Shown piece by piece: positions 57,131 through 64,000 of a DNA stretch of 64,000 nucleotides (position 1 is the stretch's first letter; each line of letters begins with the position of its first letter). Source of the DNA: Actinomarinicola tropica (GTDB lineage: Bacteria > Actinomycetota > Acidimicrobiia > Acidimicrobiales > SKKL01); contig NZ_CP045851.1 of the NCBI RefSeq assembly GCF_009650215.1, positions 1,651,189 through 1,715,188 of the forward strand. Direction: 5' to 3'. Both the position numbers and the translations under genes were made by a program. Below the pieces are notes generated by a model. The model searched no databases and had not been told where the DNA came from. It worked only from the letters and a program-made list of their open reading frames with translations.

Positions 57131-59515
57131 ATGGACACGGGGGAACCCCTGAGCAAGCCGGCTGCCTACCGCGCCGCGTTCGAGGCGCTCGTCGAGCAGC
57201 AGCCGAGCGCGCTCGTCTCGGCCGTCTCGCAGGAGGGCATCTTCCTTCCGCTGCCCGCAGGCGTCCAGATCGACCGCACCCGGGTCCTCCACGCCCGCTC
57301 GGCGCTCGACCTCGTCGTGGCCGAGGACCGCCAGGTCGTGATCGACGGGTGGTTCCGCGTGCGCGAGGCGGGTGGCGCCCGGATCGTCGTGCACCTCGCG
57401 TCGGCGCCCGAGGAGACGGCGCAGATGCACTTCTTCGACCTCCAGTCGGAGCTCGGCGCGTTCTTCGTCGTCCTCATCCCACCGGCCGGCGTGGACGGCA
57501 ACGTCCGACCCGACCAGGCCGAGGGCCTCACTTCGCGCGTCACCTGGACGAAGAAGTCGGACAACGCGCTCTTCGTCGAGATCGACCCGGGCCTCGAGAA
57601 GATCCTCGGCTGGGCCCCTGCGGATCTGGTGGGCGAGCGAGCCCTCAACTACATCCACCCCGATGACGAGGAGCTCGCCATCGACAACTGGATGACGATG
57701 CTCGCCGCTGGGGGCGACGGGCAGCGCGTCCGGCTCCGCCACCTGCACAAGAACGGCGACTACGTCTGGGTCGAGATCGCCAACCGCAACCTCCTCGACG
57801 ATCCCGACGATCCCCACGTCATCGCCCAGATGATCGACATCTCCGACGAGATGCAGATGTACGAGGCGCTGCGCGAGCGCGAGCAGCTGCTCCACCGGCT
57901 CGCCGAGGCGCTCCCGAGCGGGCTCCTCCACGTGCGTGCCGACGGGGAGGTCGTCTACACGAACGAGCGGCTGCACGAGATCGTCGGCGTCCCCCGTGTC
58001 GCCCGCTTCGAGGACCAGGTCCGGACCGTCGCTCGCGACGACTGGCCCCGCCTCGAGGTCGCCTTCGCCCGGGCGATGGAGGGCATCGACGCCGACCTCG
58101 AGGTCCAGCTGCGCCTCCCCGGCGTGGCGGACGCCCGGTTGTGCCACCTCAGCATCCGCTCGCTCACCGAGGCCGACGGCACGGTGACCGCAGCGATCGT
58201 CAGCGTGTCGGACGTGACCGAGGCCGCCCTGCTGCGGGAGGAGCTGCGTGAGCGGGCGATGTTCGACTCGCTCACCAGGTGCCACAACCGCGCGGCGGCC
58301 ATGCAGATCCTGGAGGAGTCGCTCGCCACCCCCGGCGACCGGCTCGCGGTCGTCTTCATCGACCTCGACCGCTTCAAGGCGATCAACGACGAGCTGGGCC
58401 ACGCGGCCGGCGACGAGCTCCTCGTCGTCGCCGCCGACCGCCTCCGCAGCGTCGTCCGCGGTGACGACGTGGTCGGCCGCATCGGGGGCGACGAGTTCCT
58501 CGTGGTCTGCCCGAAGGTGTCCGGCGCCGAGGAGGCGATCGACATCGCCGAGCGGGTCGCCGCGGTGATGCGCCGCGAGGTCGAGCTGCACGTCGGCCAG
58601 ATCGACATGCGTGCCAGCGTGGGCGTGGCCTGGACGACGAGTGACGTCGTCAACGCCGACGACCTGGTGGCCCGCGCCGACGCCGCCATGTACGAGTCCA
58701 AGCGACGGGGCGTGGGACGGCCCGTGGCCTTCGCGCCCGCCCTCCGTCGCAGCGACAGCATCAAGCTCGACGACGAGCGGGCTCTCCACCACGCGCTCGA
58801 GCGCGGCGACCTCGTCGTCCACTTCCAGCCCATCGTCCGCCTCGACTCGGGCGCGCCGATCGGCTTCGAGAGCCTCGTGCGGTGGTCCCGTGGGTCCTAC
58901 GGCGTCGCCGCCTCCGAGTTCATCGAGATGGCCGAGGAGACCGGTCTCATCCACGAGCTCGGCACCCGCGTGCGCACCGAGCTGGTGCGCAACGCGACCG
59001 AGTTCCGCCAGCGCGCCGGCGACGCCGCCCTCTGGTTCGCGAACGTGTCGACCCAGGAGCTCCAGATGCCGGGGATCGTCGACTCCGTCACCGAGACGAT
59101 CGACGCCCTCGGCCTTCCCCGGGAGAGCTTCGTCGTCGAGTTCCGCTGCAACGTCGAGGGCGAGGCGCTCGACGTCGTCACCCGCTCGCTCTGCGACCTG
59201 GCCGAGGCCGGCCTCGGCCTCGCGCTCGACGACTTCGGCACCGGCGCCGCGTCGCCCGACCTGCTCCGGGCCGTGCCGCTCAGCTGGGTGAAGCTCGCCT
59301 CGTCGTTCACCACCGACGTGGTCGACGACCCGGCGACCGCCCGCATCGTCGAGTCGCTCCTCGGGCTGTCCGCGCAGCTCGCGGTGACGTCGATCGTCAA
59401 GGGCGTGGAGACCGAGGCCCAGCGGTCGCTCCTCGTCGACCTCGGCGCCGACCTCGGCCAGGGGCACCTCTTCGCCGCCGCGGCGCCGCTGTCGACGCTG
59501 CTGCGGATGCCCTGA
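57131..59515 (+). CDS. PAS-PAS-GGDEF-EAL protein, active diguanylate cyclase with degenerate EAL
   Basis: A 794-residue soluble protein. Order: unassigned N-terminal region (1-130), PAS (about 140-240), PAS (about 255-365), GGDEF (about 375-535), EAL (about 550-790). GGDEF is intact (GGDEF 452-456) with an inhibitory RxxD site, Arg443-Asp446, five residues before it. In EAL, Glu580 and Asp700-Asp701 remain, but ExxE ends in Cys673, KxD reads KLA (Ala723) and EGVE reads KGVE (Lys758). Phosphodiesterase activity is therefore doubtful. ATG 57131 follows AAGGGA; an in-frame GTG at 57086 is possible. Confidence 0.9.
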   Translation: MDTGEPLSKPAAYRAAFEALVEQQPSALVSAVSQEGIFLPLPAGVQIDRTRVLHARSALDLVVAEDRQVVIDGWFRVREAGGARIVVHLASAPEETAQMHFFDLQSELGAFFVVLIPPAGVDGNVRPDQAEGLTSRVTWTKKSDNALFVEIDPGLEKILGWAPADLVGERALNYIHPDDEELAIDNWMTMLAAGGDGQRVRLRHLHKNGDYVWVEIANRNLLDDPDDPHVIAQMIDISDEMQMYEALREREQLLHRLAEALPSGLLHVRADGEVVYTNERLHEIVGVPRVARFEDQVRTVARDDWPRLEVAFARAMEGIDADLEVQLRLPGVADARLCHLSIRSLTEADGTVTAAIVSVSDVTEAALLREELRERAMFDSLTRCHNRAAAMQILEESLATPGDRLAVVFIDLDRFKAINDELGHAAGDELLVVAADRLRSVVRGDDVVGRIGGDEFLVVCPKVSGAEEAIDIAERVAAVMRREVELHVGQIDMRASVGVAWTTSDVVNADDLVARADAAMYESKRRGVGRPVAFAPALRRSDSIKLDDERALHHALERGDLVVHFQPIVRLDSGAPIGFESLVRWSRGSYGVAASEFIEMAEETGLIHELGTRVRTELVRNATEFRQRAGDAALWFANVSTQELQMPGIVDSVTETIDALGLPRESFVVEFRCNVEGEALDVVTRSLCDLAEAGLGLALDDFGTGAASPDLLRAVPLSWVKLASSFTTDVVDDPATARIVESLLGLSAQLAVTSIVKGVETEAQRSLLVDLGADLGQGHLFAAAAPLSTLLRMP

Positions 59516-59518
59516 CCC

Positions 59519-60166
59519 TCAGCCGTCCCGCGAGAAGCCGATCAGGTTCATCGCCTCGGCGCGCGTCGACTGGCTCGTCTTGAAGATGCCCCGGACCGCA
59601 GAGGTCACGGTGAGGGCGCCGGGCTTGCGCACGCCGCGCATCGACATGCACAGGTGCTCGGCCTCGACGACGACGAGCGCCCCGCGGGGCTGCAGCCGCT
59701 CCATCAGCTTGTCGGCGACCTGGGAGGTGAGCCGCTCCTGCACCTGGGGGCGCTTGGCGTAGCCGTCGACGAGGCGGGCGAGCTTGGACAGCCCGGTGAT
59801 CCGCCCCTCGGGGCCGGGGATGTACGCCACGTGGGCCCGGCCGATGAACGGCACCAGGTGGTGCTCGCAGATCGATGCGAACGAGATGTCGCGGACCATG
59901 ATCATCTCGTCGTGGTCCGCCTCGAACTGCACCTCGAGGTGGCGCTCCGGCTCGTCGTGCAGGCCGCCGACGACCTCGGCGTACATGTCGGCGACCCGCT
60001 CCGGCGTACGGCGCAGCCCGTCGCGCTCGGGATCCTCGCCCATCGCGAGGAGCATCTCCCGGACCGCGGCGACGAGGCGGGGGCGGTCGATGGCCGCGGG
60101 TGGCGGACCCTGGTCGAGCTGCTCCAGGTCCGGGCGGGACGACTCGGGTGAGGGAGGGGTGGTCAC
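59519..60166 (-). CDS. folE: GTP cyclohydrolase I
   Basis: A 215-residue type I GTP cyclohydrolase, first step of folate synthesis. Zinc ligands are in ICEHHLVPF and HLCMSMRGV. The active-site stretch [13 protein letters not shown] and the end [13 protein letters not shown]-like [10 protein letters not shown] are as expected. A GTG at 60166 follows AAGGAGAGCCC and yields the usual N-terminus; the frame continues upstream but without homology. It converges with the diguanylate cyclase gene (3-base gap). The rest of the folate pathway is not in the window. Confidence 0.95.
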   Translation of the reverse strand: MTTPPSPESSRPDLEQLDQGPPPAAIDRPRLVAAVREMLLAMGEDPERDGLRRTPERVADMYAEVVGGLHDEPERHLEVQFEADHDEMIMVRDISFASICEHHLVPFIGRAHVAYIPGPEGRITGLSKLARLVDGYAKRPQVQERLTSQVADKLMERLQPRGALVVVEAEHLCMSMRGVRKPGALTVTSAVRGIFKTSQSTRAEAMNLIGFSRDG

Positions 60167-60233
60167 GGGCTCTCCTTGTCGATCCGACGACCGTACCGTC
60201 GCCGGTGCAGCGGGGAGACGGTACCGTTCGCCC

Positions 60234-61433
60234 ATGGCTGACACCCCGCACCTGACCCGCGTCGGCGGTGACGATCCGCTCGACTTCCTCGCGATCGATG
60301 GGTTGTTGTCCGACGAGGAGCGTCAGATCCAACAGACGGTCCGCCAGTTCGTGGGGGATCGGATCCTGCCCGAGGTGGGGCGGTGGTACGAGGAGGGGAC
60401 GTTCCCGGCCCGGGAGCTGGGCCCGGTGATGGGTGAGCTGGGCCTGTTGGGGATGCACCTGGAGGGCTACGGGTGCGCGGGCACGTCGGGCACCGCGTAC
60501 GGGTTGGCGTGCTTGGAGCTGGAGGCCGGCGACAGCGGGCTGCGCAGCTTCGTGTCGGTGCAGGGCTCGTTGGCGATGTTCCCGATCTGGGCCTACGGCT
60601 CGGAGGAGCACAAGGAGACGTGGCTGCCGCGGATGGCGGCGGGCGAGGCGATCGGGTGCTTCGGGTTGACCGAACCCGACTCGGGATCGGATCCGGGGAG
60701 CATGCGGACCCACGCCAAGCAGGACGCAGGTGGGGACTGGGTGCTGAACGGGTCGAAGATGTGGATCACCAACGGGTCGATCGCCGATGTGGCGGTGGTG
60801 TGGGCCCGCACCGACGGCGGTGTGCGGGGCTTCGTCGTGCCCACCGACACCCCCGGGTTCACGGCCCATGACATCCACCGCAAGGCGTCGCTGCGGGCGT
60901 CGGTCACCTCCGAGCTCGTGTTCGACGACCTGCGCCTGCCCGCCGACGCCGTCCTGCCCGGCGTGTCGGGGATGAAGGGGCCGCTGTCGTGTCTCAACGA
61001 GGCCCGCTTCGGGATCCTCTTCGGCGCGATCGGCGCCGGTCGGGCCTGCTACGAAGCGGCCCTCGACTACGCCAAGGACCGCGTCCAGTTCGGCGTCCCC
61101 ATCGCGAGCTTCCAGCTCACCCAGCGCAAGCTCGTCGAGATGATGGTCGCCGTCCAACGCGGCACCCTCGTGGCCCTCCACCTCGGACGCCTCAAGGACA
61201 CCGGCCAGCTCACCTCCGCGCAGGTCAGCTTCGGCAAGATGGACAACGTCCGCCAGGCGCTCGAGATCGCCCGCGAGGCACGGGGCGTCCTCGGCGCCAA
61301 CGGGATCACCCTCGAGTACCCCGTCATCCGCCACATGAACAACCTCGAGTCGGTCTACACCTACGAAGGCACCAACGAGATCCACACCCTCGTCCTCGGC
61401 CAGGCCATCACCGGCATCGGCGCCTTCAGCTGA
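60234..61433 (+). CDS. acyl-CoA dehydrogenase, glutaryl-CoA dehydrogenase-like
   Basis: A 399-residue enzyme of GCDH-like length. Landmarks: [18 protein letters not shown] (FAD), [13 protein letters not shown], and the C-terminal [20 protein letters not shown] with the catalytic glutamate in YEGT. GCDH oxidises and decarboxylates glutaryl-CoA to crotonyl-CoA; the arginine that defines glutaryl specificity cannot be placed with certainty. Codon choice changes inside the gene: the first 700 or so bases use TTG/CTG and GGG heavily, the rest CTC and GGC. It diverges from folE over 67 bases. Confidence 0.9.
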   Translation: MADTPHLTRVGGDDPLDFLAIDGLLSDEERQIQQTVRQFVGDRILPEVGRWYEEGTFPARELGPVMGELGLLGMHLEGYGCAGTSGTAYGLACLELEAGDSGLRSFVSVQGSLAMFPIWAYGSEEHKETWLPRMAAGEAIGCFGLTEPDSGSDPGSMRTHAKQDAGGDWVLNGSKMWITNGSIADVAVVWARTDGGVRGFVVPTDTPGFTAHDIHRKASLRASVTSELVFDDLRLPADAVLPGVSGMKGPLSCLNEARFGILFGAIGAGRACYEAALDYAKDRVQFGVPIASFQLTQRKLVEMMVAVQRGTLVALHLGRLKDTGQLTSAQVSFGKMDNVRQALEIAREARGVLGANGITLEYPVIRHMNNLESVYTYEGTNEIHTLVLGQAITGIGAFS

Positions 61434-61442
61434 CCCGCTAGG

Positions 61443-61546
61443 GTGGCCGGCACCACGGGAGCCCGAGGCGTCGGGCTGAGAGGGAGGGCCGTTCCGCCTC
61501 CGACCGTCTGAACCTGATCCGGGTCATGCCGGCGCAGGGAGGCCAC
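61443..61546 (+). promoter_or_regulatory. TPP riboswitch (THI element)
   Basis: The conserved cores are present in order: ACGGGAGCC, then CTGAGAGGG, then GACCGTCTGAACCTGATCCG and GGTCATGCCGGCGCAGGGA. P1 arms GTGGCC and GGCCAC close the element. It precedes a TTG-started thiamine pyrophosphokinase gene by 41 bases, so control by masking the ribosome site or by termination is expected when thiamine pyrophosphate binds. Confidence 0.95.
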
Positions 61547-61587
61547 TCAGCTCGCGCGTCGTCGCCCCTCCAGCCAGAGGTCCGACG

Positions 61588-62298
61588 TTGCCGCAGCCCA
61601 CACAACCCACATCCGCACTCGTCCTCCTCGGCGGTGAGCCGATCGAGGAGCTGCCCGTCGGCATCGACGCGTCGTCGATGCTGGTGGTCGCGGCGGACTC
61701 GGGCGTCGACCAGGCCCACCGGCTCGGCCTCCGGGTCGACGTCGCCGTCGGCGACTTCGACTCGGTGACCCCCGACGGGCTGGCGCGGGCCGTCGAGGCC
61801 GGCAGCGTCGTCGAGCGGCACCCGGCGCGGAAGGCCCACACCGACCTCGAGCTCGCGCTCGACGCGGTGGCCGTCCGCGACCTCGTCCGAGTCGACGTCG
61901 CCGGCGGCGACGGCGGACGCCTCGATCACCTGCTGGCGAACGCCCTCGTCATGGCGTCGGACCGCTTCGCCGGGCTCGACGTCACCGCACACGGCGGGGA
62001 CGGCGCGCGGCTGCACGTCGTCCGGCGACGGCGCACGCTCTCCGGCGACCCCGGGGAGTACGTCACGCTCCTCGCGGTCCACGGCCCGGCCGACGGCGTT
62101 CGGACCGAGGGCTTGCTCTACCCCCTGCACGGCGAACGGCTGGAGCCGGGGTCGAGTCGGGGCGTGAGCAACGAGCTGGTGGGCCGGGCCGGTGTCGTCG
62201 AGCTCGACGTCGGCGTCCTCCTCGTGGTGATGCCCGGGCCGTGGGCGCGACCAGGCGCCCCGGCCGACCCCCCGACCGGAAGGACCACCACCCGATGA
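61588..62298 (+). CDS. thiN: thiamine pyrophosphokinase
   Basis: A 236-residue kinase converting thiamine plus ATP to thiamine pyrophosphate. Landmarks: VVAADSGVDQAHRLGLRVDVAVGDFDSV (nucleotide and substrate binding) and VAGGDGGRLDHLLANAL. The C-terminal barrel ends GVSNELVGRAGVVELDVG. The TTG start follows AGAGG and is the first plausible start after the riboswitch. The gene overlaps the next as ATGA, so uptake and phosphorylation of thiamine are made together. Confidence 0.93.
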   Translation: MPQPTQPTSALVLLGGEPIEELPVGIDASSMLVVAADSGVDQAHRLGLRVDVAVGDFDSVTPDGLARAVEAGSVVERHPARKAHTDLELALDAVAVRDLVRVDVAGGDGGRLDHLLANALVMASDRFAGLDVTAHGGDGARLHVVRRRRTLSGDPGEYVTLLAVHGPADGVRTEGLLYPLHGERLEPGSSRGVSNELVGRAGVVELDVGVLLVVMPGPWARPGAPADPPTGRTTTR

Positions 62299-63401
62299 GC
62301 ACCAGAGCCCCGTTCCGCCGTCGGCGCGCCGCCGTCGCGGCCGCCGCGCTCGCTGCGACGCTCGTCGCCGCGTCGTGCGGCGGCGACGACAGCGCCGACG
62401 AGGGACCCGCCGACGGCGCCGCACCTGACGGCCCCTCGGGCGAGGTCGTCGTCGTCGCCCACGATTCGTTCGACCTCGACGACGACATGCGCGCCGCGTT
62501 CGAGGAGGAGACCGGCCTGACGGTCACGGTGCAGCAGGGAGGCGACGCCGTGTCGGTCGTCAACCAGGCGATCCTCACCGCCGGCGACCCGCTCGGCGAC
62601 GTGCTCTTCGGCCTCGACGACGCCACGCTCAGCCGGGCCCTCGACGCCGACCTCTTCGTGCCTCACGAGGCCGAGCGGCTCGACGAGGTCGACCCGGCCC
62701 TCGTGCTCGACGACGAGCACCGGGTGACGCCGATCGACCACGGTGCGGTGTGCGTGAACTACGACGCCGAGTGGTTCGCGTCCGAGGGGCTCGAACCCCC
62801 GGCCGACCTCGCGGCGCTCGCCGACCCGGCCTACGCCGACATGCTCGTCGTGCAGAACCCGGCCTCGAGCTCACCGGGCCTGGCGTTCCTCACCGCCTCG
62901 GTCGCCGAGTTCGGCGAGGACGGCTGGCTCGACTACTGGCAGGGCCTGGAGGACAACGGCGTCGACGTCGCCGCCGACTGGTCCGATGCCTACTACACGC
63001 GGTTCTCGGGCGGTGCGGGTGAGGGCGATCGTCCGCTCGTCGTCTCCTACGGATCGAGCCCGCCGGCCGAGGTCCTCGGCCTCGATCCGCTGCCCGAGGA
63101 GGCGCCCACCGGCGTCGTCGAGAGCACCTGCGTCCGCCAGATCGAGTTCGCCGGCGTGCTGGCCGGCGCCGAGAACCCGGAGGGTGCCGCCCTCCTCATC
63201 GACTTCCTCCTCTCCGATCGCTTCCAGGAGTCGATCCCGCTGACCTACTTCGTCCACCCGGTGATCGAGGGCACCGAGCTCCCCGAGGTGTTCGAGCGCT
63301 TCGCCGTCGACCCCGACGACCCCTACCAGCTGGAGCCCGAGGTCGTCGCCGACAACCGCGACCGGTGGATCGACGAGTGGACCGACGCCGTCCTGCGCTG
63401 A
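62295..63401 (+). CDS. thiB: thiamine ABC transporter substrate-binding lipoprotein
   Basis: A 368-residue binding protein. The signal peptide ends in the lipobox LVAASC (Cys at about 29) followed by an acidic linker. The domain has VVVVAHDSFDLDDDMRAAFEEETG and later PIDHGAVCVNYDAEW and NPASSSPGLAFL, typical of ThiB. It captures thiamine outside the membrane for the permease encoded next. The ATG start overlaps the thiN stop and is under the same riboswitch. Confidence 0.93.
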   Translation: MSTRAPFRRRRAAVAAAALAATLVAASCGGDDSADEGPADGAAPDGPSGEVVVVAHDSFDLDDDMRAAFEEETGLTVTVQQGGDAVSVVNQAILTAGDPLGDVLFGLDDATLSRALDADLFVPHEAERLDEVDPALVLDDEHRVTPIDHGAVCVNYDAEWFASEGLEPPADLAALADPAYADMLVVQNPASSSPGLAFLTASVAEFGEDGWLDYWQGLEDNGVDVAADWSDAYYTRFSGGAGEGDRPLVVSYGSSPPAEVLGLDPLPEEAPTGVVESTCVRQIEFAGVLAGAENPEGAALLIDFLLSDRFQESIPLTYFVHPVIEGTELPEVFERFAVDPDDPYQLEPEVVADNRDRWIDEWTDAVLR

Positions 63402-63436
63402 CGCCGAGCCGTGCGCCCACGGGTCGGATCGGACCC

Positions 63437-64000
63437 GTGGGCGCCGCGGTGCTCTCCCTCCCGCCGCTGGTGTTCCTGGCGGTGTTCTTCGCCGTCCCCG
63501 TGGGCGCCATCCTCCTGACCGGACTCCGTCCCGACGGGTCGTGGGCCCTCGGGGCGCTCGTCGAGGTCCTCGGTGACGGGGCGCTCCGGGGCGTCGTGTG
63601 GTTCACGCTGTGGCAAGCCGTCCTCTCGACGGTCCTCACGCTCGCGGTGGGTGTGCCGGTCGCCTACGCCCTCACGCGATTCGACTTCCCGGGCCGTCGC
63701 GTCGTGCACGCCGCCCTGCTCGTCCCCTTCGTCCTGCCGACCGTCGTGGTCGCCGTGGCCTTCATCGTCACGCTCGGCTCCGGGCTGCGGGGCACCTTGG
63801 TGGCGATCCTCGTCGCCCACGTCTTCTTCAACGTGGCCGTGGTCGTCCGGGTGGTGGGCGGCCTGCTCGAGAAGCTCGATCCGCGCATGGAGGACGCCGC
63901 GGCCACGCTCGGGGCCGGGCGCTGGCGGACGGCCCTCCACGTCGTGCTGCCGCTCGCCCGGCCGGCGATCGTGTCGGCCGCCGGGGTGGTGTTCCTCTTC
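63437..64000 (+). CDS. thiP: thiamine ABC transporter permease, partial at the window edge
   Basis: The first 188 codons of a permease that continues past the window. Hydrophobic segments LPPLVFLAVFFAVPVGAILL, TLWQAVLSTVLTLAVGVPVA and LLVPFVLPTVVVAVAFIVTL are visible, followed by the EAA loop LDPRMEDAAATLGAGRWRTA. This matches ThiP. The GTG start at 63437 leaves 35 bases after thiB; earlier in-frame codons lack a start. A thiQ ATPase gene should follow outside the window. Confidence 0.88.
   Translation, partial: MGAAVLSLPPLVFLAVFFAVPVGAILLTGLRPDGSWALGALVEVLGDGALRGVVWFTLWQAVLSTVLTLAVGVPVAYALTRFDFPGRRVVHAALLVPFVLPTVVVAVAFIVTLGSGLRGTLVAILVAHVFFNVAVVVRVVGGLLEKLDPRMEDAAATLGAGRWRTALHVVLPLARPAIVSAAGVVFLF

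Noticed and set aside
56990-59467. An 825-codon minus-strand frame
   Set aside because: Antisense to the GGDEF-EAL gene, whose motifs are in the other strand.

Overview
The window is a compact, very high-GC bacterial chromosome segment with many GTG and a few TTG starts, short intergenic gaps and gene pairs coupled by 4-base overlaps. Small proteins opening with the DUF2510 motif (W..DP.GRHQYR.W.G..WTD), a DUF3618/holin-like/YihY envelope cluster, an IdeR/DtxR-type iron box, an N-terminal-GNAT protein acetyltransferase and an LCP cell-wall ligase all point to an actinobacterium. The mixture, with a mitochondrial-type aconitase, HAD-acyltransferase and reductase-HAD fusions and several acyl-CoA dehydrogenases, suggests the class Acidimicrobiia. 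That placement is inference. I see no rRNA, prophage, insertion sequence, CRISPR array or replication origin.

Layout. 1-3.4 kb: envelope cluster (small membrane protein, holin-like, DUF3618, two YihY/BrkB paralogs). 3.4-10.3 kb: flavoprotein, alpha/beta hydrolase, tRNA-Cys, enoyl-CoA hydratase, tRNA-Val(GAC), membrane proteins, PilZ protein, MFS transporter, HU. 10.4-20.3 kb: DUF885 protein, Pat-like acetyltransferase, acyl-CoA dehydrogenase, DUF971, GNAT, citrate synthase, K+ channel, acyl-CoA carboxyltransferase. 20.5-29.9 kb: LysR regulator, HAD-PlsC fusion, a ferric-iron ABC transporter behind an iron box, aconitase and a GntR regulator. 29.9-41.3 kb: a 51-bp tandem repeat, a pair of dynamin-like GTPases, nitrilase-family hydrolase, glutamate synthase large subunit and two paralogous DUF2510 proteins. 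41.4-48.1 kb: a four-gene coupled lipid operon (acyl-CoA reductase-HAD, Zn alcohol dehydrogenase, LarA-like DUF2088 protein, acyltransferase) divergent from a TetR gene, with a palindromic operator candidate between them. 48.1-57 kb: repeats, ddl and murF, small proteins, amidase, aldo/keto reductase, tRNA-Val(CAC), LCP protein, NUDIX hydrolase. 57-64 kb: PAS-GGDEF-EAL protein, folE, an acyl-CoA dehydrogenase, and a TPP-riboswitch-controlled thiamine operon that runs off the right edge.

How the genes fit together. Iron supply (box plus ABC transporter) sits next to aconitase, an iron-sulfur enzyme. Peptidoglycan and wall functions (ddl, murF, LCP) cluster near 49-56 kb. A diguanylate cyclase at 57 kb and a PilZ effector at 8 kb give both ends of a cyclic-di-GMP circuit. 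The lipid operon at 41.4-47.5 kb is the strongest candidate for an uncharacterised system. Repeats in the convergent gaps at 30.0 and 48.3 kb are related to each other and deserve a genome-wide look.
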